DNA of 64,000 bases from Streptomyces morookaense. Lineage in GTDB: Bacteria; Actinomycetota; Actinomycetes; Streptomycetales; Streptomycetaceae. The notes below the pieces were generated by a model, which worked only from the letters and a program-made list of their open reading frames with translations, made no database searches and was not told the origin of the DNA. A program made the translations under genes and the position numbers. Below are positions 16,630 through 26,716 of this stretch, in pieces (positions within the stretch are counted from its first letter, which is position 1; each line of letters starts with the position of its first letter). The stretch is taken from contig NZ_JABBXF010000018.1 in NCBI RefSeq assembly GCF_013030945.1, positions 62,001 through 126,000 on the forward strand. Direction: 5' to 3'.

Positions 16630-16729
16630 GCCCCGCCTCCGTCACACCCGGCGGCACTCCCCGGTGGCTTCCGGGGGTTCCAGCAGACGGCAGCGGGGGC
16701 GCCCGGTCAAGGGTCGGGACCGCGGGACG

Positions 16730-17230
16730 TCAGGAGGCGGACGCGCCCGGCGGCAGTGCGGTGTGGATCTCCGAGAGCGCGGAGTTGAAGCGGGTGAGCA
16801 GGGAGCAGAAGATGTCGCGCTCGTCCTCGCTCCAGCCGTCGGTGCACAGCGCCATCAGCTCGCGGCGCGACGCGCGCACCTCCTCCAGGCGGGCCTGGCC
16901 GCGGGGCGAGAGCTGCAGGACGACTGCGCGGCCGTCCTCGGGGTGCGAGGTGCGCTTGACCAGGCCGGTGTCGACCAGCGGCGCCACCTGGCGGGTGACG
17001 GTCGAGGAGTCGATTCCCATGCCCGCGGCGAGCGCCTTGACGCCCATCGGGCCTTCCTGGTCGAGGCGGTTGAGCAGCAGATACGCGGCTCGGTCCATCG
17101 TGTTGTGGACCCGGCCGACACCGCCGAGGCGGGTCTGTTCTGCGCGGCGTGCGAAGACGGCCACCTGGTGCTGGAGGGTGTCGAGGACACCGGGGGCGAG
17201 TTGGGTCGTCACATCCGGAGAGATGGGCAT
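16730..17230 (-). CDS. MarR-family transcriptional regulator
   Basis: The 166-residue protein has the MarR winged helix: a dimerisation helix, then AAYLLLNRLDQEGPMGVKAL, the recognition helix AAGMGIDSSTVTRQVAPLVD, and the wing KRTSHPEDGRAVVLQLSPRG. It probably represses a gene in response to a phenolic or other small ligand. It is divergent from the threonine dehydratase gene with about 215 bases between the starts. The ATG at 17230 is chosen because MPISPDVTTQL begins normal family sequence. Confidence 0.88.
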   Translation of the reverse strand: MPISPDVTTQLAPGVLDTLQHQVAVFARRAEQTRLGGVGRVHNTMDRAAYLLLNRLDQEGPMGVKALAAGMGIDSSTVTRQVAPLVDTGLVKRTSHPEDGRAVVLQLSPRGQARLEEVRASRRELMALCTDGWSEDERDIFCSLLTRFNSALSEIHTALPPGASAS

Positions 17231-17445
17231 GGCCTGGGGCTCACTTCGTGCGGCGGGCGGAGGGGACGGCAGAGGCTCTGCAGGGCTGTAGGACAGATTG
17301 CGGGACCAGCTGGTTGCTCGCGAATGGGGGACAGAGTACGCGGCCTTTCCCGCGCTCGTACCAGTGCTGCACAAACCGGACGGTAGGCCCGGTTCCGCTC
17401 GTCCTCGCAAAGCCTGTGACGTGCATGTTCTGCGAGACTGGCGGT

Positions 17446-18696
17446 ATGGCCCGACGAGTTGGCGGCCCGGGCGGAACGCCCGCTTCCGGCACGTTCCCGG
17501 TGACGCTCGGCGATGTGCTCGCTGCGCAGCGGATGCTGGCCGGGGTCTGCCGGACCACGCCCCTCGTGGTCAGCCGCCACCTCTCCGCCGCGGCCGGCAC
17601 CCCGGTGCGGCTCAAGTGCGAGAACCTGCAGCGGACCGGCTCGTTCAAGGTGCGCGGCGCCTATGTGCGCATCGCGCGGCTGGCGCCGGACGAGCGCGCG
17701 GCGGGGGTCGTCGCCGCCAGCGCCGGCAACCACGCCCAGGGCGTCGCCCTCGCCGCCTCGCTGCTCGGCGTGCGGTCCACGGTGTTCATGCCGGAGGGCG
17801 CCCCGCTGCCGAAGCTCGCCGCGGCCCGCGCCTACGGGGCCGAAGTCCGGCTGCACGGACGGTCGTTGGACGATGCGCTGGACGCTGCCCGGGCGTATGC
17901 GCAGGAGACGGGGGCGGTGCTCGTCCACCCCTATGACCACCCCGACGTCATCGCCGGACAGGGCACGGTCGGCCTGGAGATCCTGGAGCAGTGCCCCGAG
18001 GCCGGCACCGTCGTCGTGGGCATGGGCGGCGGCGGGCTGGCGGCCGGAATCGCCGTGGCGGTCAAAGGGTTGCGGCCGGACGTCCGGATCGTGGGCGTCC
18101 AGGCGGCGGGCGCCGCCGCCTATCCGCCGTCGCTGGCCGCGGGCCGCCCGGTGACGCTGCGGGCGCCGGTGACGATGGCGGACGGCATCAGGGTCGGGCG
18201 CCCCGGGGACGTACCGTTCCGGATCGTCGCACGGCTGGTCGACGAGGTGCGGACGGTCTCCGAGGACGAGCTGGCCGCGGCGCTGCTGCTGTGCCTGGAA
18301 CGGGCGAAGATGGTGGTCGAGCCGGCCGGGGCGAGCCCGGTTGCGGCGCTGCTGTCGGCGCCCGGCTCCTTCGCCGGGCCGGTCGTGGCGGTGCTGTCCG
18401 GCGGCAACGTGGACCCGCTGCTGCTGCAGGCCGTGCTGCGGCACGGCATGGCCGTGGCGGGCCGGTACCTGTCCCTGCGGGTGCGGCTGACGGACCGTCC
18501 GGGCGCGCTGGCGGCGCTGCTGGAGGTGCTGTCCGCGGCCGGCGCCAACGTCCTCGACATCAGCCATGTGCGCACCGACCCGCGGCTCGGGCTCGCCGAG
18601 GCCGAGGTTGAGCTGCACCTGGAGACGCAGGGGCGCGAGCACTGCGCCGAGTTGGACGCGGCCCTGCGCGACGCAGGGTATCCGGTGCTGCACTGA
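17446..18696 (+). CDS. ilvA: Threonine dehydratase (biosynthetic-type, ACT domain)
   Basis: The 416-residue PLP enzyme deaminates threonine (and serine) to 2-oxobutanoate for isoleucine formation. The cofactor lysine is in LQRTGSFKVRGAY, the phosphate loop is GMGGGGLAAGIA, and ASAGNHAQGVALAA is the substrate loop. A C-terminal ACT-like domain (about 345-416, YLSLRVRLTDRPGALAALLE) suggests feedback control. The ATG at 17446 is preferred because the upstream frame overlaps the divergent marR region. The next gene is an unrelated transporter. Confidence 0.92.
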   Translation: MARRVGGPGGTPASGTFPVTLGDVLAAQRMLAGVCRTTPLVVSRHLSAAAGTPVRLKCENLQRTGSFKVRGAYVRIARLAPDERAAGVVAASAGNHAQGVALAASLLGVRSTVFMPEGAPLPKLAAARAYGAEVRLHGRSLDDALDAARAYAQETGAVLVHPYDHPDVIAGQGTVGLEILEQCPEAGTVVVGMGGGGLAAGIAVAVKGLRPDVRIVGVQAAGAAAYPPSLAAGRPVTLRAPVTMADGIRVGRPGDVPFRIVARLVDEVRTVSEDELAAALLLCLERAKMVVEPAGASPVAALLSAPGSFAGPVVAVLSGGNVDPLLLQAVLRHGMAVAGRYLSLRVRLTDRPGALAALLEVLSAAGANVLDISHVRTDPRLGLAEAEVELHLETQGREHCAELDAALRDAGYPVLH

Positions 18697-18835
18697 ACGT
18701 GTCGGCGGTGACGGGTGCCGGTGGTGTCCGGCGATGCCCGGATTTCGGGCAATGATCCGGAGTGATGCCTTCATAAGGCGAAATGGGCCGGGCGAACCTA
18801 AAATCAACTACGTCACCTCAACGGGGAGAAGCTCC

Positions 18836-19836
<1,001 letters not shown>

Positions 19837-19840
<4 letters not shown>

Positions 19841-20697
19841 GCGCCACCGGCCAGATCGTCCCCAGGAAGGCGGTGCCCAGGGCACGCGGCGGCGTCACCC
19901 AGTCCGTCCACGACTCCCTGGTCGTCGCCCAGCGCAACCTGATCCGGATGGCGCGCATCCCCGAGGTCGTCGTCTTCGGACTCGTCCAACCGATCATGTT
20001 CGTCGTGCTGTTCAGCTATGTCTTCGGCGGATCGATTGCCGTCGGCGGCAGCACCGACCCGGCCACCTACCGGCAGTTCCTGATGGCGGGCATCTTCGCC
20101 CAGACCGTCACCTTCGCCACGGCCGGTGCGGGCGCGGGGATCGCCGACGACATGCACAAGGGCCTCATCGACCGCTTCCGCTCCCTGCCCATGGCCCGGG
20201 GCGCGGTGCTCACCGGCCGCACCCTCGCCGACCTCGTGCAGACCGCGCTCACCCTGGTCGTCCTGGCGATCGTCGCCGTGATCGTCGGCTGGCGCATCCA
20301 CCACGGCGTCCCGGAGGCGCTCGGCGGCTTCGCCCTGCTGCTCCTGCTCGGCTACGCCTTCTCCTGGATCGGCGCACTGATCGGGCTGTCGGTGCGCACC
20401 CCGGAGGCGGCGACCTCCGGCGGGCTCATCTGGCTCTTCCCGCTCACCTTCATCTCCAACGCCTTCGTCCCCTCCGACAACATGCCGGTGGTGCTGCGCA
20501 CCATCGCCGAGTGGAACCCCTTCAGCGCCACCGTGCAGGCGGCGCGGGAGCTCTTCGGGAATCTCCCCGCGGGCTACCCGGTGCCCGGTGCCTGGCCGAT
20601 GCAGCACCCGGTGTGGGCGTCGCTGATCTGGTCCGTCCTGATCATCGCCGTCTTCCGGACGCTGTCGGTGCGCAAGTACCGCTCCGCGACGGCCTGA
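19837..20697 (+). CDS. ABC-2 type permease (DrrB family)
   Basis: The 286-residue integral membrane protein has six predicted helices (for example VVVFGLVQPIMFVVLFSYVF and GGLIWLFPLTFISNAFVPSD). The ABC-2 exporter pattern FRSLPMARGAVLTGRTLADL links the cytoplasmic loop to the membrane. It forms the channel partner of the preceding ATPase. The C-terminal block WNPFSATVQAARELFGN is typical of DrrB-like proteins. Confidence 0.92.
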
Positions 20698-20706
20698 ACG
20701 CGTGCA

Positions 20707-20740
20707 GGAGCCCCCTCCGGCCGCGGCCGGAGGGGGCTCC
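20707..20740. terminator. Bidirectional terminator hairpin
   Basis: A perfect inverted repeat (ggagccccctccggcc with its complement) lies between the convergent exporter operon and greA. Confidence 0.75.
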
Positions 20741-20766
20741 ACAGGGGTTCGTGCGTACGGAAGGGC

Positions 20767-21264
20767 TCAGCCCTGGTACGGCTTGGCGTCCAGGATGCGC
20801 ACCATGGCCTTGCGGCCGTTCGGCAGCTCGTACTCGGCGTCCTCGCCGACCTTCTTGCCGTTCACACCCGAGCCCAGTGGGGACTGCGGGGAGTACGTCT
20901 CGATGTCCGCGCTCGCGTACTCGCGGGAGGCGAGCAGGAACTGCAGGGTGTCGTCCGGGTCGCCGTCGAAGGCGATGGTCACGACCATGCCGGGAGCCAC
21001 GGCGCCGTCGGCGGCCGGAGCCTCGCCGACCTTGGCCGCCTCGAGCAGCTGGGTCAGCTGGCGCACGCGGAGCTCCTGCTTGCCCTGCTCCTCCTTGGCC
21101 GCGTGGTAACCGCCGTTCTCGCGCAGGTCACCCTCCTCGCGGGCCGCCGCGATCTTCGCCGCGATCTCGGTGCGAGCGGGACCAGACAGGTACTCCAGCT
21201 CAGCCTTGAGCTGGTCGTACGCCTCCTGAGTCAGCCAGGTGACGTTGTCGCTGGTCTGGGTCAC
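20767..21264 (-). CDS. greA: Transcription elongation factor GreA
   Basis: This factor rescues backtracked RNA polymerase by stimulating transcript cleavage. The 165 residues comprise an N-terminal coiled coil with the acidic tip (AAAREEGDLRENGGYHAAKE) and a C-terminal FKBP-like domain (SPLGSGVNGKKVGEDAEYEL). The GTG at 21264 follows GAGGAG by 5 bases and gives the normal start MTQTSDNVTWLT. Confidence 0.95.
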   Translation of the reverse strand: MTQTSDNVTWLTQEAYDQLKAELEYLSGPARTEIAAKIAAAREEGDLRENGGYHAAKEEQGKQELRVRQLTQLLEAAKVGEAPAADGAVAPGMVVTIAFDGDPDDTLQFLLASREYASADIETYSPQSPLGSGVNGKKVGEDAEYELPNGRKAMVRILDAKPYQG

Positions 21265-21438
21265 AGGTGCTCCTCGTCGGTACTGGGAATGCTGGGATAC
21301 AGCCGGTGGATACAAATGAACGCCCTACTCAGAAGGGTGCACCTTCAAAGGCGGGCGAAACCACGAGCCTAACAACTCCGCCCGTCAAGGGGGAAGAAGC
21401 AAAGGGGAGGAAACGCGCAAGAAACGCGTCAGGGCAGG

Positions 21439-21849
21439 TCAGTGCCCGGTTACCTGGCGACACCCCTCGAGCTCCGTCGCGGAGGCCCGCTGCGTGGTGC
21501 GGAGCGTGACCAGCTCGGTGAAGTGGGTCTCGCGACGGTCCAGGGTGACGTCCTTGCGGGCCACCTCGGTGCCGTCCTCGCCCAGCGAGCGCACCGTGCA
21601 GACGCCGGTCGCGTCCTTCTCCTTGCGGATCTCCAGCACCGCCTGCACGGACGAGTCGGAGACCGTCTGCGAGCGGACCAGCTGACCGCTCACATCCGTC
21701 TTGGTGATGTAGTGCACACCGGCCCAGCCGACGAAGCCCAGCAGCGCGGCACCCAGCACCGCGCCGGCGATCTTCAGCTTGCGGTCGGCACGCTCGTCCG
21801 CCGAGCGGCCGTAGCGGCCCTCGGGCAGCGCTGCACCGTCCGCAGCCAT
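21439..21849 (-). CDS. DUF4307 membrane protein
   Basis: The 136-residue protein has one transmembrane helix (IAGAVLGAALLGFVGWAGVHY) and an extracytoplasmic beta-rich domain with two Cys (VCTVRSLGE and EGCRQVTGH) that could pair. The pattern LPEGRYGRSADERADRKLK at the N-terminus is the DUF4307 hallmark. This family is conserved in actinobacteria beside mca and greA, as here. Its function is unknown. It is divergent from mca. Confidence 0.88.
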   Translation of the reverse strand: MAADGAALPEGRYGRSADERADRKLKIAGAVLGAALLGFVGWAGVHYITKTDVSGQLVRSQTVSDSSVQAVLEIRKEKDATGVCTVRSLGEDGTEVARKDVTLDRRETHFTELVTLRTTQRASATELEGCRQVTGH

Positions 21850-21985
21850 GATCGTTCCTCCTGACGGGACGTACGGGACCGGGGAGGACCCCTCGGGGTT
21901 CCGGTTGTGGAACCCGGAATGAATCGCGCCCTCCTTCGGTCACTATAGGAGGCGTCTTAAGAGACCAGTGACTGAGGATCGAGCC

Positions 21986-22855
21986 TTGACCGAGCAGCTG
22001 CGAATGATGGCCGTTCACGCCCACCCCGACGACGAGTCGAGCAAGGGCGCGGCCACGATGGCCAAGTACGTGTCCGAGGGGGTGGACGTACTGGTCGCCA
22101 CCTGCACAGGCGGTGAGCGCGGCTCCATCCTCAACCCAAAGCTCCAGGGCGACCCGTACATCGAGGAGCACATCCACGAGGTCCGGGCCAAGGAGATGGC
22201 CGAGGCCCGCGACATCCTCGGCGTCAAGCAGGAGTGGCTCGGCTTCGTCGACTCCGGCCTGCCCGAGGGCGACCCGCTGCCCCCGCTGCCGGAGGGCTGC
22301 TTCGCCCTGCAGGACGTGGACGAGGCGGCCGGCCGCCTCGTCGAACTGATCCGCACCTTCCGTCCGCACGTGATCACCACGTACGACGAGAACGGCGGCT
22401 ACCCGCACCCCGACCACATCATGACCCACAAGATCTCGATGGTCGCCTTCGAGGCCGCGGGCGACCCCGAGCGCTACCCCGAGGCCGGCGAGCCCTGGCA
22501 GCCGCTGAAGCTCTACTACAACCAGGGCTTCAACCGCCCCCGCACCCAGGCGCTGCACGACGCCCTCCTGGAGCGCGGCATGGAGTCCCCCTACGGGGAG
22601 TGGCTGGAGCGCTGGGAGTCGATGGGCCGCGAGCGGACCCTGACCACCTACGTGCCCTGCGGCGACTTCTTCGAGATCCGCGACAAGGCGCTGATCGCGC
22701 ACGCCACCCAGATCGACCCCGACGGCGGCTGGTTCCGGGTCCCGCTGGACCTCCAGCGGGAGATCTGGCCGACCGAGGAATACGAGCTCGCCAAGTCCCT
22801 CGTCGACACGTCCCTCCCCGAGGACGACCTCTTCGCGGGCATCCGCAACAATTGA
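21986..22855 (+). CDS. mca: Mycothiol S-conjugate amidase
   Basis: Mca cleaves mycothiol-toxin conjugates to a mercapturic acid and GlcN-Ins, a detoxification route peculiar to actinomycetes. The zinc-binding motif HAHPDDESSKG is near the N-terminus, and the third ligand lies in NGGYPHPDHIMTH. KLYYNQGFNRPR and ALIAHATQIDPDGGWFRVPL are conserved blocks. The TTG at 21986 with GAGG nine bases upstream gives the usual MTEQLRMMAVHAHPDDES. A GTG at 21968 would add six residues. The length (289) fits the family. Confidence 0.95.
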   Translation: MTEQLRMMAVHAHPDDESSKGAATMAKYVSEGVDVLVATCTGGERGSILNPKLQGDPYIEEHIHEVRAKEMAEARDILGVKQEWLGFVDSGLPEGDPLPPLPEGCFALQDVDEAAGRLVELIRTFRPHVITTYDENGGYPHPDHIMTHKISMVAFEAAGDPERYPEAGEPWQPLKLYYNQGFNRPRTQALHDALLERGMESPYGEWLERWESMGRERTLTTYVPCGDFFEIRDKALIAHATQIDPDGGWFRVPLDLQREIWPTEEYELAKSLVDTSLPEDDLFAGIRNN

Positions 22856-22859
22856 ACCC

Positions 22860-23063
22860 ATGATGAGCAACCTGGTGCCGCTCGCCGCCGACCTCGACCA
22901 GAACAAGGTCACGCCCGGCGTGCTGGGCTTCATCGTCTTCGCCCTCATCGGCGGCGCGGTGTGGCTGCTGATGAAGAGCATGAACAAGCACATGAAGCGG
23001 GTCGACTTCGTCGAGGATCCGGAGGGGGCGGCTGCGGTTCCGGGTGACAAGGGCACGGCCTGA
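22860..23063 (+). CDS. Small single-span membrane protein downstream of mca
   Basis: The 67-residue protein has one transmembrane helix (GVLGFIVFALIGGAVWLLMK) and a basic cytoplasmic tail (NKHMKRVDF). It begins 4 bases after the mca stop, so the two are co-transcribed. The pairing with mca is conserved in Streptomyces as I recall. Its function is unknown. Confidence 0.8.
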   Translation: MMSNLVPLAADLDQNKVTPGVLGFIVFALIGGAVWLLMKSMNKHMKRVDFVEDPEGAAAVPGDKGTA

Positions 23064-23084
23064 TCGGTCCGGCCGTTCGACGGT

Positions 23085-23205
23085 GCGGGTAGTCCTGGGC
23101 CGATCGCGCCCACGCGGCGGAGCCGCTGGGGGTACCTCCTGGGGGCACCCCCAGCGGTAGCTGGGGGAGTGACAGCCCCACGCCCCTTAGGGGGCGTGGG
23201 GCGAC
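23085..23205. repeat. Dispersed palindrome (copy of the 20-base repeat)
   Basis: Bases 23148-23167 are an exact copy of cccccagcggtagctggggg, preceded by its partner ccgctgggggtacctcctgg and followed by acgccccttagggggcgtgg. It separates the mca unit from the convergent Uma2 gene and could terminate both. Confidence 0.75.
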
Positions 23206-23258
23206 GTGCTGTGCGCCGGTTGTCCTCCGTGTGTCTCGCAGCGGTTCTTCCGGCGCTG

Positions 23259-23825
23259 TCAGATGGCTCCCAGGTCGACAGTGACTGAGAAGGGTGCGGC
23301 AGCCTTGATCACGCCGGTGAACATCTCGCCGTCCCTGTAGGCCCTGGTGGCGGGATCGAGAACGTAGGTGTAGATGATCGGGACACCGGTAGCGGCCTGC
23401 TCGACTCGCCAGTAGAAGGGGATACCGGCCTTCGCGTACTGGTCCACCTTCACGATCCGGTCGGTGGTTTCCGAGCCGGGCGACACGACTTCGACGACCA
23501 GGAGTACGTGTTCGGGGCGGGTGGGCGTGAGGTCTATGGTCTCCGCCCGGTAGACAGTCACATCCGGACGGCGGTTGGTCAGGGGAACGTCCTGCAGGCG
23601 GACGTCGAAGTCCGTGTCGGCGTTCCAGTCCGGGCCTGCGGCGGCATCCAGAGCATTGGCCAGGATTCGGGCCAGCCGGTTGTGCCGCTTGGACGCGCTC
23701 GGGCTCACAACGACCATCCCGTCCACGACCTCAATGCCGGCACACTGCTCCTCGGACCAGGAGTCGTACTGCTCCGCGCTGATCTGCGTATGCATCCACG
23801 CGGGCGCCACCATCTCGGCGGTCAT
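23259..23825 (-). CDS. Uma2-family (DUF820) restriction-endonuclease-like protein
   Basis: The 188-residue protein has the PD-(D/E)XK nuclease-like core of Uma2 proteins: EVVDGMVVVSPSASKRHNRL, DFDVRLQDVPLTNRRPDVTV with the metal-binding Asp, and VLLVVEVVSPGSETTDRIVK with the Glu-x-Val pattern. A KAGIPFYWRVEQ strand follows. AAGGAGGTCATC precedes the ATG. The family is abundant in Streptomyces and cyanobacteria, and its biological role is unsettled. Confidence 0.88.
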   Translation of the reverse strand: MTAEMVAPAWMHTQISAEQYDSWSEEQCAGIEVVDGMVVVSPSASKRHNRLARILANALDAAAGPDWNADTDFDVRLQDVPLTNRRPDVTVYRAETIDLTPTRPEHVLLVVEVVSPGSETTDRIVKVDQYAKAGIPFYWRVEQAATGVPIIYTYVLDPATRAYRDGEMFTGVIKAAAPFSVTVDLGAI

Positions 23826-23925
23826 GATGACCTCCTTCGAGGAGCCTCGACAGTTCCGGCATGCTGGACTCAGCCTACGGCCCTGTGATGGTCGGGCGGT
23901 TCCGGGTGACAAGGGTGCAGGTCGC

Positions 23926-23980
23926 CCCGGGCCGGTTTCGTAGTTCCCCGCGCCCCGTCCGGGGCGCGCGTACGTCGGCG
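23926..23980. repeat. Partial copy of the dispersed GC-rich repeat
   Basis: The segment tagttccccgcgccccgtcc with the following ggggcgcgcg hairpin is a degenerate copy of the unit at 310-331 and lies just upstream of the DUF255 gene. Confidence 0.55.
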
Positions 23981-24010
23981 CGGCGGCGTCCCGTGCGCCA
24001 GGATGGACCC

Positions 24011-26047
24011 ATGTCCAACCGCCTGGCGCACGAGACGTCCCCCTATCTTCTCCAGCACGCCGACAATCCCGTCGACTGGTGGCCCTGGTCCCCCGAGGCC
24101 TTTGCGGAGGCGCGGCGGCGGGACGTGCCCGTGCTGCTGAGCGTGGGGTATTCGAGCTGCCACTGGTGTCACGTCATGGCCCACGAGTCCTTCGAGGACC
24201 CCGCGGTCGCCGCGCTGATCGACGAGCACTTCGTCGCCGTCAAGGTCGACCGCGAGGAGCGGCCCGACGTCGACGCCGTCTATATGGAGGCCGTCCAGGC
24301 CGCCACCGGCCAGGGCGGCTGGCCGATGACCGTCTTCCTCACGCCCGAGGCCGAGCCCTTCTACTTCGGCACCTACTTCCCGCCGGCCCCGCGCCACGGC
24401 ATGCCCGGCTTCCCGCAGGTGCTGGAGGGCGTGCGGGCCGCCTGGCGCGACCGGCGCGACGAGGTGGGCGAGGTCGCGCAGCGCATCGTGCGCGACCTGT
24501 CCGCGCGCACCCTCGCCGTCGACACCTCCCGTGCACCCGGCGAGGAGGAGGCGCACGCCGCACTGCTGGGCCTGACCCGCGACTTCGACGCGGTCAACGG
24601 CGGCTTCGGCGGAGCACCCAAGTTCCCGCCGTCCATGACGCTGGAGTTCCTGCTGCGCCACCACGCCCGCACCGGCTCGGCGGCCGCCCTGGACATGGTG
24701 CAGGCCACCTGCGAGGCCATGGCACGCGGCGGGATCTACGACCAGCTCGGCGGCGGCTTCGCCCGCTACGCGGTGGACGCCACCTGGACGGTGCCGCACT
24801 TCGAGAAGATGCTCTACGACAACGCCCTGCTGTGCCGCGTCTACGCACACCTGTGGCGCGCCACCGGGTCCGGCCTCGCCCGGCGCATCGCCCTGGAGAC
24901 CGCGGACTTCATGATCCGCGAACTGCGCACGGCTCAGGGCGGGTTCGCCTCCGCGCTCGACGCGGACAGCGACGACGGCACGGGCCGGCACGTGGAGGGC
25001 GCGTACTACGTGTGGACGCCCGAGCAGCTGCGCGCGGTGCTGGGCGACAAGGACGCGGCCCTGGCCGCCGCCCACTTCGGTGTCACGGAGGAGGGCACCT
25101 TCGAGGAGGGGGCCTCCGTGCTCCAACTCCCCGACACCGAGGAGCTCTTCGACGCCGCGCGGCTCGCCTCCGTGCAGGAGCGGCTGCTGGCCGCGCGCGA
25201 GGCGCGGCCGCGCCCGGGCCGGGACGACAAGGTGGTGGCCGCCTGGAACGGCCTGGCCGTCGCGGCCCTCGCCGAGTGCGGCGCGTACTTCGACCGCCCC
25301 GACCTGGTCCAGGCCGCCACGGACGCGGCCGACCTGCTCGTCCGCACCCATATGGACTGGCAGGCCCGGCTCTTCCGCACCTCGCTGGACGGCACCGCGG
25401 GCGGCCACGCGGGCGTCCTGGAGGACTACGCGGACGTCGCCGAAGGCTTCCTCGCCCTGTCCGCGGTGACCGGCGAGGGCGTCTGGGTCGACTTCGCGGG
25501 CCTGCTCCTCGACACCGTCCTGGCCCGCTTCACGGCGGAGGACGGGACGCTCCACGACACCGCCGACGACGCCGAGGCGCTCATCCGCCGCCCGCAGGAC
25601 CCCACCGACAACGCCGTGCCGTCCGGCTGGACGGCCGCGGCCGGGGCGCTCCTGTCCTACGCCGCGTACACCGGCAGTGCACCGCACCGCGAGGCGGCCG
25701 AGAAGGCGCTGGGTGTCGTCCGGGGCCTCGCCCCGCGGGCGCCCCGGTTCATCGGCTGGGGCCTGGCGGTGACGGAGGCCCTGCTGGACGGGCCGCGCGA
25801 GGTGGCGGTGGTGGGCCCCGGCGACCACCCCGGTACGCGGGAACTCCACCGCACGGCCCTGCTCTCCCCGGCCCCGGGCGCCGTGGTGGCCCTGGGCGAA
25901 CCGGGCGCGGCCCCGGTGGAGGTGCCGCTCCTGGAGGGGCGGGATCTGCTGGACGGGAGGCCGGCGGCGTACGTGTGCCGGCACTTCACATGCGATGCGC
26001 CGACGGCGGACGCGGGTCTGCTGGCGGAGCAGCTGGGGGCCCCGTAG
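24011..26047 (+). CDS. DUF255 thioredoxin-like/glycosidase-fold protein (YyaL/SPATA20 family)
   Basis: The 678-residue protein begins with a thioredoxin-like DUF255 domain whose CXXC lies at residues 50-53 ([20 protein letters not shown]). An (alpha/alpha)6 barrel region follows ([40 protein letters not shown]). The whole length and block order match the conserved family. Its physiological role is not established. It is monocistronic. The ATG at 24011 is chosen since [20 protein letters not shown] is the conserved start. Confidence 0.92.
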   Translation: MSNRLAHETSPYLLQHADNPVDWWPWSPEAFAEARRRDVPVLLSVGYSSCHWCHVMAHESFEDPAVAALIDEHFVAVKVDREERPDVDAVYMEAVQAATGQGGWPMTVFLTPEAEPFYFGTYFPPAPRHGMPGFPQVLEGVRAAWRDRRDEVGEVAQRIVRDLSARTLAVDTSRAPGEEEAHAALLGLTRDFDAVNGGFGGAPKFPPSMTLEFLLRHHARTGSAAALDMVQATCEAMARGGIYDQLGGGFARYAVDATWTVPHFEKMLYDNALLCRVYAHLWRATGSGLARRIALETADFMIRELRTAQGGFASALDADSDDGTGRHVEGAYYVWTPEQLRAVLGDKDAALAAAHFGVTEEGTFEEGASVLQLPDTEELFDAARLASVQERLLAAREARPRPGRDDKVVAAWNGLAVAALAECGAYFDRPDLVQAATDAADLLVRTHMDWQARLFRTSLDGTAGGHAGVLEDYADVAEGFLALSAVTGEGVWVDFAGLLLDTVLARFTAEDGTLHDTADDAEALIRRPQDPTDNAVPSGWTAAAGALLSYAAYTGSAPHREAAEKALGVVRGLAPRAPRFIGWGLAVTEALLDGPREVAVVGPGDHPGTRELHRTALLSPAPGAVVALGEPGAAPVEVPLLEGRDLLDGRPAAYVCRHFTCDAPTADAGLLAEQLGAP

Positions 26048-26074
26048 GGGGGCGTCCCTGGAGTCCCCGTGCCC

Positions 26075-26716
26075 TCACAGCGTCAGCCCGCGCCCCAGCA
26101 CGTCCAGCGTCCGGTCGATCAGCCCCGCCAAGTCCTCGGTCTGCCCCCGGTCCACCCAGTGCATCATCGCCTCCTGCATCGCCCCCAGCACCGCGGCGAT
26201 CACGACCCGCACCTCGAGGTCGTCCTCCGGCCTCCCCGTCCGCTCCGCGAGGACCCCGCACAGCATGACCGCCGACTCCGCCTGCCCCTCCGCGGAGCGG
26301 CCCCGCAGGGCCGGGACCTCGCGGACCAGCTTGGTGCGCTGCCGCAGTTCGACGATGTCCGTGTCGATGATGTGCTGCAGCGCCTCCCGCACGCCGTGCC
26401 GGATCGCCTCGACCGGGGACTCCTCCGCCGGGCGCGCCCGCACGGCCGCCTCCATCACCGGGTCGTACTCGTCGGTGAGGACGATGTCCTCCTTGGTCGG
26501 GAAGTAGCGGAAGACCGTGCTGGGCGAGACGTCCGCGGCCTCGGCGATCTGGTCGACCGGCGTGGCGTCGTATCCCTGCTTCTCGAACAGCCGGTAGGCG
26601 GCACGCCGGATCGCCTGCCGGGTCTGGATCTTCTTCCGCTCGCGGAGCCCGAGTCCGGGGCCGGGGTGTGCGGGGGAGGAGGTCTGTGCTGAGGCCATGG
26701 GTGCATTCTCAGGCAT
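26075..26716 (-). CDS. TetR-family transcriptional regulator
   Basis: The 213-residue protein has the TetR helix-turn-helix (RRAAYRLFEKQGYDATPVDQ, then VSPSTVFRYFPTKEDIVLTD). Its ligand domain includes a Trp-rich motif (AMQEAMMHWVDRGQTE). The first ATG at 26716 overlaps the end of the MFS gene by 8 bases; another ATG at 26698 is equally possible. Co-transcription with the exporter implies that it represses that operon through the palindrome upstream of the MFS gene. Confidence 0.9.
   Translation of the reverse strand: MPENAPMASAQTSSPAHPGPGLGLRERKKIQTRQAIRRAAYRLFEKQGYDATPVDQIAEAADVSPSTVFRYFPTKEDIVLTDEYDPVMEAAVRARPAEESPVEAIRHGVREALQHIIDTDIVELRQRTKLVREVPALRGRSAEGQAESAVMLCGVLAERTGRPEDDLEVRVVIAAVLGAMQEAMMHWVDRGQTEDLAGLIDRTLDVLGRGLTL

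Noticed and set aside
23870..25984. 704-codon frame antisense to the DUF255 gene
   Set aside because: It has the same character of GC-driven shadow; the plus-strand protein has a CXXC thioredoxin motif and correct family length.
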